Positions 56,668 to 64,000 of a stretch of 64,000 nucleotides of DNA are shown here, piece after piece (within the stretch, counting starts at the first letter, position 1; every line of letters starts with the position of its first letter). The notes below the pieces were generated by a model. The model was given only the letters and a program-made list of their open reading frames with translations. It ran no database searches and was not told the DNA's origin. Where the stretch lies: positions 34,648-98,647 of the forward strand of contig JALJCO010013385.1 of the NCBI GenBank assembly GCA_023101725.1. The letters run 5' to 3'. Made by a program: the position numbers and the translations under genes. The stretch is from Atherinomorus stipes. Lineage: Eukaryota > Chordata > Actinopteri > Atheriniformes > Atherinidae.

Positions 56668-58083
56668 GTGAGGGAGGGCACCAAAGTGCCTTTGTTTGCC
56701 ACGTCTAGAGGCAGCCTGCTCCCCAGTTTTAACCACACTTAGACACCTAAACACATAAAATAACAACAGCTCACAACCACTTTTGAGGGGCGGGCCATAT
56801 AGTGTGTGGAAGGAGGGAGGGGCCGGTTGGGGGGTCATGCCCCCTATGCGACCCCACTCCCGGCATGACTTGGCACTGCCCCTCAGTTGTAACTGCAAAC
56901 AACACACATGTTACACACACAGTCATGAGCGGAGGGGGGGGGGGGGGGGGGGGGGGGCAGGGTCCCTTTCATACCCCGGTCTCCCGGGCGCTACTGGGGA
57001 GAGAGGGGGAACAGTGGCTGCTTCACGCGCCAGTGGTTAAGGCTGGCTGCATTGTGGGGGATGCCTGGCCTGCTGCGTCCGGGGGTGGGGGATGGGGGGT
57101 GGGGGGGTTGGGGGGGGACGTGTTGGGGGCTTGGAGCTCACGGCTCCTTCCCCGGCCCGAGCTACCACTCAGGAGGCACGAGGGCATGGGCAAAGAGAGG
57201 TGGGTATGTGAGAATAATGAATGAGAGTGTGAAAGAGGAAATGTGGGAGGGAGGAACTTGGGCTGGAAGAGGGAGGAGATGTGGGTAAGTGGTTGGAGGA
57301 AAGGGGGATGGAGGAAGGAGTGGCATGCTCGTGAGTGTCTAGTAGGGATGGTCATGAGGGGCTGAAGGAAGGAAGGGCGGGAGTGCGGAAGGTCAGAGGG
57401 ATGGGCGGGGCTGGACATGTAAGGGGGGGACTGTATGGGGTATTGGGGGTATAGGGAGGTGGGGGCGTATGTGTGGGGGGTAGGGAGGGGTTGGTGCAGT
57501 TATGTGGGGGGAGTGCATGTGTGTGTTAGAGGGTATGAGGAGGTGGGGGTAGGTGTGGACGGTAGAGGGAGGAGAGTGTTGGGGGTGGAGGGAGGAGTGA
57601 GTGTGGGTATGTAAGGTCGGAGAGCGGAGTGGGCGGGTGTATGTGTGTGTGGGGGGGGGTACATGGGGGGTGTTGGGGTAGGTGTGTGGGGGAGTGTGTG
57701 TGTGAGCGTGGTAGTGGGGTAGGGGGTGGTAGAGGTGGTGGCGCCCTGGTGTCAGGTGTGTGGGGCAGGGACGTTGGGGTGGGGGCTGGCCTGCCCTGGG
57801 GGGTGTCGTCTGGGGGGTCGGCAGGTGCTGGTCTTGGTCCGCTGGGGCCTGGGCCCCCCCCCCCCAGCGGGGGCTCTGGCTCGGGCCGCCTTTTGCCGCC
57901 CTTCGGGGGATGCATGTCAGCTCTTTGGGGGGGGGGGTAGCTGGGATCTGGGCCTCTGGGTGGCTGCTGGGGGCCTGGGTCGTGAGCCTTGCGGGCTTCC
58001 TCCTCCTTGCAGAGACGAGGCTGCATCTGCATGACTGTATCACCACGGAGACCCTTTATTATGCATGTTGATGCTGTGACACT

Positions 58084-58305
58084 ACTTCCCATTGCGATGA
58101 CTAGGTTGTACCTCTTCTCTACTTCCCATTGCGATGACTAGGTTGTACCTCTTCTCTACTTCCCATTGCGATGACTAGGTTGTACCTCTTCTCTACTTCC
58201 CATTGCGCTGACTAGGTTGTACCTCTTCTCTACTTCCCATTGCGCTGACTAGGTTGTACCTCTTCTCTACTTCCCATTGCGATGACTAGGTTGTACCTCT
58301 TCTCT
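58084..58305 (+). repeat. 37-bp minisatellite, six units, within retroposon copy C
   Basis: Six units begin ACTTCCCATTGCG[A/C]TGACT and end CCTCTTCTCT. Units 4 and 5 carry C at the variable site; the rest carry A. The same unit and the same variant occur in copy A. Confidence 0.95.
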
Positions 58306-58465
58306 GCGTAGTTCTGCGTGTGTTTGCGTGTGTTTGTATGATCTGAGGATATCTAAGCCACCTGCAGGTCCTCCTGTAGGGGATTGCTTGTTTTGTTTTC
58401 CAACAGAGACCTTGGTTGTTTAGGGATCGCTGTACAGATGTACCAGTGAACTGTGTAAGTGGATG

Positions 58466-58800
58466 CCTTGGTGGGGGTGATCTTCCATCATACCTCCCCA
58501 TGGCACCTGGGCCGCTGCGGTTACCGTTGCTGCGCTGCCCCGGTGCAGACGGCTCCTCTGATGGGGTTCCCTCACTTTTTCCATCTGTACTCAGCCTCAG
58601 GTAGATCGACACACTTGAATTGTTTTTTTTTGTTTTTGTTTTTGTTTTTTTGTTTTTTTGGGGGGGTGGTGGGGGTGGGGGGTGGGGGGCTGGGGATGGG
58701 AAAGGGCAACGGGCGGGAATGTTTTTAAACTGTAAAGCGCTTTGAGTCGCGCAACCTGCTGGAAAAGCGCTTCATAAATAAAGATTGATTGATTGATTGA
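58466..58800 (+). mobile_element. L2-tailed short retroposon inserted in retroposon copy C
   Basis: Copy A reads GTAAGTGGATTCATG without interruption, but here the sequence departs after GTAAGTGGA and resumes at TTCATG about 335 bases later. The insert ends TAAAGCGCTTTGAGTCGC, GAAAAGCGCTTCATAAATA and GATT tandem repeats, an L2-type tail. It has G- and T-rich low complexity in the middle. Its 5' part matches nothing else here. Confidence 0.75.
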
Positions 58801-59108
58801 TTCATGTTTTCTCTCCTCTCTCTCTTCCTCTTCCTTACTCCTTTCTCTCTGTTCCACTTTCTATCATTACCTCTGTTAACTTTCATTTCTCCCTTGTCAG
58901 GCCCAGCAGTATGAAATGGAATGGTGTAATAGACAAATGTTTAAATAAAGAAATAAAATGAATAAACATGATATCAAGTGGAGCCTTATGTTCATAAAGC
59001 TCCGCTTGGTAAAGCAAAACTGTTCAACAAAATAAAGCAATCAGATTTCCATTCTGCTTGCTTCGATGCTGGACAGGACAAGTTAAAAAAAACAAAGAAA
59101 AAAAAAAA

Positions 59109-59325
59109 GAAACAGTGGTTTGACAAAAAAGCTGTTCGACGCAGCTTTCAGCATGGAGACTCCGTGTTGGTTCTTTTGCCAACACCTAGTTCTGTCCCGT
59201 GTGCACGGTTTTCTGGTCCCTATGTCGTTGAAAAGAAACTAAGTGACACAGATTATGTCGTTTCTTATCCTGATACTCCTGCGATACTCCTGCGGGCAGA
59301 GAGGTCACTTCAGTTCAGTCAATAG
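59109..59325 (+). pseudogene. Gypsy-like integrase remnant, right part
   Basis: After the duplicated target site the integrase frame continues (QWFDKKAVRRSF, GDSVLVLLP, ARFSGPYVVEKKLSDTDYVV), typical of Gypsy integrase C-termini. It ends at a stop near 59323. No polypurine tract or 3' LTR was found after it. Confidence 0.75.
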
Positions 59326-59640
59326 ATGGTATTTTGTCTGAGGCAGTCACTCCATACTCGGGGAGGGAGGAGGGTTGGGGGGAGGGGAGCAAAGAATCAG
59401 CCTACAGTCCCATCCAGGGCAGAGTTGATAAGAACAGCCCAAGGCCACTCTTGGGGGGCCAAATTAAGATTAGAGAGATTGTTTTAATCTCAGGAAGAGC
59501 ATGCTAAATCTTGTCAATTGTGTGGAGAGACCCGCCAACCAAATCCATGGTTGAAGTTTTAGGATTTAGGAGGACAATGCAGAGATAAGCTTTGAGATGC
59601 ACAGCTGAGTAATGTTGAAATGCAAGGAAAGTTACCCTTA
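59326..59640. other. Gene-free stretch
   Basis: G-rich at about 59360-59388; nothing else recognised. Confidence 0.35.
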
Positions 59641-60118
59641 AGCCCCGTTTCCACCAGCAGGTCTGGGTCGGGTCGGGCCGGATCGGTCCACATTTTTTTG
59701 CGTCTCCACAGATAAAAACTGGGACGGGTACCCTTATATCCGACCCGACCCGGCCTACTTTTTTGGCACCCTTCGGTAGTGGTACTGATCTAACCGATCC
59801 GGACCAAAGAGGTGGAGCTAACACAAAGCAATACATTGATTTGTTGAAAAATCTCACTTCCCTCCTGACCAAGCGTAAAAACAAAGCCGGGGTAACTTCT
59901 TTTTTGTTTCTGTCATGTGTGGCGCGGTGTTTTGGTTAAACGGCGCTGCATGGTGATGATGTCACACGATCACGTAGCAGCGCTGTCCAGCCCCTCCAGA
60001 GTAAGAGTACAGGTTGCTGTGGGGACGCAGCGCGAAATCAACACATCCGTACCAAAACCCACCCGATCCGGCCTGGCCTGACCTGACCCGACCCAGACCC
60101 GCGGGTGGAAACGGGGCT
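59641..60118. mobile_element. Harbinger-type MITE with TTA target duplication
   Basis: AGCCCCGTTTCCACC at the left and its complement GGTGGAAACGGGGCT at the right are flanked by TTA (59638-59640 and 60119-60121). The inverted similarity extends about 50 bases inward (GGTCTGGGTCGGGTC and its complement). 478 bases, non-coding. A three-base TTA duplication fits PIF/Harbinger. Confidence 0.8.
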
Positions 60119-60725
60119 TTAGTGACTCTTCCAGGACTATCTTTAATTGTAAAGGAGAGGAGGATATCACTGCTGGAAACAACCTTTCAGTTATGGTGTA
60201 ACAGTTGAAATTTTAGCAGGTTTGACCTTTTGTTAATATCACCTGACTTTTTGAAGAGAAAGAGTCCTGCTGATTGTTTTGATGCCCCAAATGTCCAGGT
60301 TTTTTTTAGATAGTTTGCAGTTAAAATTATAAAATAAGATGATTAAGGAATCACTGTTGCATGATGGGTAATATTTGCTGTTTGGCTATAAAATTGGTTT
60401 GATTATGTTTAGAGCTGTCATATTTGGGGACTGGTTAAAAGGTCTATTAATGGTTTTAGCTGGGAGCAAATGCTGTGATTTGATTGGACGAGAGAGGATG
60501 CAGCCTGAATGAAGAACTGATGGGATTAGAGCTGTCAAATTTAGAGATGATGATGATGCTGACGTGTTGATCCTCAGGTGGAGCGGACAGCAGTGTTTCT
60601 TAGTGATGTTCTGCTGGAACATTTTCTCCTTTCCAGGTTCCAGATGATAATGGAGGATGTCTCCTCCGTCTTCAGCGTGGCTGCTTCAAGAAGTCTGGTT
60701 TTCTGCAGCTGTGTTTTGCTGTGAC
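60119..60725. other. Gene-free stretch
   Basis: Nothing recognised on either strand. Confidence 0.4.
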
Positions 60726-60846
<121 letters not shown>

Positions 60847-61039
60847 TGCTATTATTTCCTTTGATATTATGATTATCATTACTAGTAGTAGTAGTAACAG
60901 TACTCGTAGTATTTGTATTTTCATCATCAAAAACTATTCTGTCGACCAGTATTAGTATTCTGTCTCCTGTATTATAGCATGTTTAACATTCCAAACTTAT
61001 CAATTGCAAAGAGAATTATGATGTTAAAGTCACACAGAT

Positions 61040-61345
61040 ATAAAAATAATAAATAATAAATAATAATAATAATAATAATAATAATGGATTATATTTCTAT
61101 AGCGCTTTTCAAGGCTCTCAAAGCTTCACAGTAGGTCCATTATTCTTTCACTCCTCAGTCATACTTGGTGATGGTACGTTACGTATGTAGCCACAGCTGC
61201 CCTGGGGCAGACTGACGGAAGCGTGGCTGCCATTTCACGCCTACGGCCCCTCCCACCACCACCGGAACATTCACACACATTCATACACCAGCAGTGCCAC
61301 AAATGGGGGGAATGAATGAATGAATGAATGAATGAATATGTAAAC
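61040..61345 (-). mobile_element. L2-tailed SINE/LINE-like repeat with flanking simple repeats
   Basis: (AAT)n at 61047-61084 is followed by ATTTCTATAGCGCTTTTC, the complement of an AAAGCGCTATAAAT-type tail. Teleost dispersed-repeat sequence follows (TTCACTCCTCAGTCA, ACATTCACACACATTCATACA), then (GAAT)n at 61309-61337. Non-coding. Confidence 0.6.
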
Positions 61346-61839
61346 AAACAAATAAATAAATGTTAGATTCTGAACACCTCAACTGGAAGACTTGTTTTTT
61401 CATATCCCCAGAAATGAGTGTATTTAGTCATTTCTGACTTTCCACAGCGTTTTCATACAGACATACCTGCTGTCTCCCTCTAGTGGACACAGCCTGCAAC
61501 TACACTTTTAACTCATACGTCAAGAAGGAAGAAATGAGAGAAACTGAAACTGTTATGCAGGAACAGTCAGTTCTGATCAAGTTAACTTATTTATTCATTT
61601 GACATATTTGTCTGCCTGTCTATCTTTTATTTATTTATTTATTTATTTATCTATCCACTGTTTCAAAATTAAGGTTAAGCAAGTAAAACATTAATCTTTT
61701 TGTTTATCAATCATTTGCTGTTATTTACTTTCATATTTTCATTACTATTATTATTTGTAGCAGTAGTGTCAGTAGCACTACTAGTAGTATTCGTAGTACT
61801 GTCATCAAAAACTCAACTGTTTGGCAAAAATTTGACCAG
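61346..61839. other. Gene-free stretch
   Basis: An (ATTT)n tract lies at about 61627-61650. Nothing else recognised. Confidence 0.4.
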
Positions 61840-62320
61840 AGGCAGATTTACCATTAGGCAAAACTATGCGGTTGTCTCGGGCCCCAAGTTACTGAGGGCC
61901 CATAATGGTTAATAGTTACTACTTATTTGCGCAGATCAATTATGTTTTGGATCGAAATTGTTTTAAATACTAACAGAATGCTTTCTGTGTTATTTGTGTC
62001 TCGGGGCCCTCCCTTCAGTCTCCACTACACTGAACCAGTCCATCTTACTGCACATGTGCAGAAAGGATCCAGGAAGTCAGCAGCAAAATGAAAACAGCAC
62101 AAAGAGGTGAGACGATAGGAGGAAAAAAGTTTAAAACAAAGAAAAGAAGAGGAAAAAAAGATGAAAGAAGCTACCCTAACAGTGCTGAGCAGAGAAGAAA
62201 GCAGGAAGAAAGTAGAAAGCTGTTCTCAGAGTTATCTAAAGTGAGCGCCGTCTTCACTGCGGCAGCGAGACACCTGTCTCTGTCCGGGAGGATCTGCTGT
62301 GTGGAGATAAACAAGTGAGT
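61840..62320 (+). mobile_element. Possible hAT transposase 5' fragment (low confidence)
   Basis: A lysine/arginine-rich frame at 62088-62318 (KKFKTKKRRGKK, NSAEQRRKQEESRKLF) ends at a donor-like AAGTGAGT. Upstream CGGGCCCCAAG and GAGGGCCCA resemble termini of hAT elements related to ZMYM-type transposases. The remainder of a transposase was not found. Confidence 0.3.
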
Positions 62321-62888
62321 TGTTGAAGGGGATTTTTTCCCCCCTTCGTGTATGTTGATAAGCATTTCTTTATCCCAGTGAAGCAGGGAAAGCTTTTGGG
62401 TCATTTTGAAGTAAGCTTTGAATTTTGCTCTATTTGCTACAGAGGATGAGAAATCATTCATAAGTGGGCTTTTCTTTTTCCTCCATGTTGACTCTCCAGG
62501 AAAACTTCAGGCTTTGGGGGGGGGTGTCTTTCTAAAATCACTCATAGCTTTTACAGGTTTGAACCGGCCCATCAACCCACCCTACTCTCAACCCCTTGTT
62601 TGAACAGCTGGACCTTTGACCAAAGTGTGAGTGTAAACAGGAGAAAATGCCTCACGGTGTTCCTCGGGAATGTGGAGGATGAGAGTGTGGTGTGTTGCAG
62701 GCTGGAAGGAGAAATTGAGCCCAACTTCACTGAAAGATAAGCTGGGAGTTAAATCTGAATGAATATCAGGTTTTCTATTTGATTTCATTTTTATCTCTCA
62801 GTTGAACTCTGACAGAAAAAATGCTCATACATCGTAACTACAGAGGATCAAGTGGTCTCTCCTCTAATATTCTTCTTCATGAGCACCT

Positions 62889-63060
62889 AGGGCTGGACGA
62901 TAATTCAATACTGATATATATCAATCAATAGAGGTTTTTTTCCATAAAAAAAATGAGGGTCGATAAAAGTTCAATATAAAAACAGTTTTCTGCTGTAGCC
63001 TATCTGGTAGCATGATACTACAGTCACTCGTTCCACCAAACCAATCACAAACACAGACCC
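62889..63060. mobile_element. Half of a hAT-type MITE
   Basis: TAGGGCTGGACGATAATTCAA is a typical teleost hAT terminus. No opposite terminus was found before the next element at 63132. Confidence 0.45.
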
Positions 63061-63131
63061 AGGCAAAGGCTGAACTGGAGTTCACTGTTAATGTGATCTT
63101 TATTATAAGTTGGTCATTCAGCAAAGCTTAA

Positions 63132-64000
63132 AAGGGACCTTCGTTTTTTTTTCTTCAATCTGGACCTATTTTCTAGCATTTTTTTGGGGGGTATTTATTT
63201 TATATTTAACCTATATTTATACAGGTAAGACCCATTGAGTACATGTCTTTAGATGGTGGGAGGAAGCCGGAGAGAACCCACGCATACACGGGAGAACATG
63301 CAAACTCCACACAGAAAGGCCATTGTTCAAACCACCCTCCCCAGCCGAGGCTCGAACCAGCAACCTTCTTGCTGTGAGACTGTGGTGCTAACCACCGTGT
63401 TGCCCAAACATGGTGCTACACGTTATCCATTCATTTCCACATCCAGACAGTTTAAGAAAGGGTCTATCTGCGGCTCGCAAGACAGGGGCGTGTCGTAGAG
63501 TGACATTACTCGATGACACGCCCACCAGGCCAATGAGAGCACGGTGAAACGTAGCCCTACCCTTGACCCTTCCCCTAAACCTAACCAGACCCACCCACTA
63601 TATGACACGCCCACTGGGTTGCGAGCCGCAGATAGATACACTTGGACAGTTTTGGTGCAACTTGAATTCCTTCAGGAGATATTCAGATCCACTCCAGATC
63701 AGCGTCCAATATAATGTCTGTAAATAAGGACGAATCACGACAAAAAAGCCGCTTCGAGCTCACAGGGGGGTCTGACTGATGTTTTGTTACAAAACACTGG
63801 TGAAATGAAGGAGTTTGTGGCAGATGATGCCTTATTTAGAGGCTGTGGCCGCATCACTTCCATTATATCGGACATACGCTGATCTGGAGTGGATCTAAAT
63901 ATCTGCTGAAGGAATTCAAGTTGCAGCAAAACTGTCTGAGTGAGTAAATGAACGGATTTCATGCTAGAAAAATAGATCCAGGTTGAAAAAACTAACTTCC
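63132..64000. mobile_element. Fold-back TTAA element, copy 2, with nested insertions, cut by window edge
   Basis: It follows TTAA (63128-63131) and matches the arms of 32699-33344 (TCAATCTGGACCTATTTTCT, GGTGCAACTTGAATTCCTTC, GATCCACTCCAGATCAGCGT). Two insertions disrupt the left arm. One, at about 63190-63420, carries the widespread teleost repeat with AGAACATGCAAACTCCACAC; the other is the MITE at 63463-63636. The right arm runs to the window end, so the final terminus is a few bases outside. Confidence 0.8.
63463..63636. mobile_element. 174-bp MITE nested in the fold-back element
   Basis: An exact 18-bp inverted terminal repeat, TCTATCTGCGGCTCGCAA, lies at 63463-63480 with its complement at 63619-63636. 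The interior has further inverted pieces (ACACGCCCAC and GGGGCGTGT). The target duplication is unclear. Confidence 0.8.

Larger units (their letters stand above)
56668..59122 (+). mobile_element. Non-coding poly(A) retroposon, copy C (2.4 kb) with 14-bp target duplication
   Basis: GAAACAGTGGTTTG occurs at 56654-56667 and again at 59109-59122, with the integrase frame continuing across. The insert is therefore 56668-59108. In order it has a 5' part with TTAACCACACTTAGACACC, a long G-rich body (about 56780-58010), GCAGAGACGAGGCTGCATCT, the 37-bp array, the CCTGCAGGTCCTCCTGTAGG block, a pyrimidine-rich part, GATGCTGGACAGGACAAGTT and an A-rich tail (59086-59108). No endonuclease, RT or other plausible ORF is present; the long frames are G/C-run artefacts. 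The tail and duplication length indicate L1-type target-primed insertion. It is the most complete copy of the family here. Confidence 0.85.

Noticed and set aside
57393..58092. Proline/histidine-rich minus frames and glycine-rich plus frames
   Set aside because: They are translations of G/C runs in the non-coding retroposon body, with no start context or domain.

Overview
The window looks like teleost fish genomic DNA, probably from a percomorph-type genome. It is AT-rich, intron-bearing and packed with the mobile elements typical of ray-finned fish: Rex1-, L2- and RTE-like non-LTR retrotransposons, Tc1/mariner, hAT-, Harbinger- and TTAA-type DNA elements, a Gypsy fragment and many microsatellites. 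Nothing points to a prokaryote, and no rRNA, CRISPR array or intact tRNA gene was seen. The species cannot be named from the sequence.

The only recognisable host genes are three members of one P-loop GTPase family, lying at 1-1402 (minus, running off the left edge), 31646-35973 (plus) and 42250-43864 (minus). Each has an AIG1/septin-like G domain followed by coiled coil and a compact cluster of eight cysteines and two histidines that looks like a zinc-binding module. The middle copy is intact across two coding exons (678 codons by my reading). The two outer copies each carry a single-base frameshift. A candidate non-coding first exon for the middle gene ends at a splice donor at 26535.

The rest is mostly nested transposable elements. 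At 4.4-7.1 kb an RTE-like LINE is split by a hAT-type MITE, which is itself split by a Tc1 element. At 18.57-20.21 kb lies a 1.6-kb minisatellite of about 20-bp units. At 27.46-31.01 kb an L2-clade LINE with one unbroken 1116-codon endonuclease/reverse-transcriptase frame sits antisense in the likely first intron of the middle GTPase gene. Decayed Rex1 and L2 elements fill 38.3-40.7, 44.0-47.0 and 48.8-49.7 kb. A hAT-like non-autonomous element at 48.1-50.4 kb holds two further insertions. At 55.0-59.3 kb an internally deleted Gypsy element is interrupted by a 2.4-kb non-coding retroposon.

That retroposon family is the most interesting feature. At least five copies lie near 11.9-12.5, 20.9, 25.3-25.7, 31.9-33.5 and 56.7-59.1 kb. 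They share an A-rich tail after a common 3' end, a GC-rich body and, in two copies, a 37-bp tandem array. Two copies have clear target-site duplications (14 and 9 bp). No coding capacity is seen. The layout resembles the composite SVA retroposons of apes, although long L1 3' UTRs are a serious alternative.
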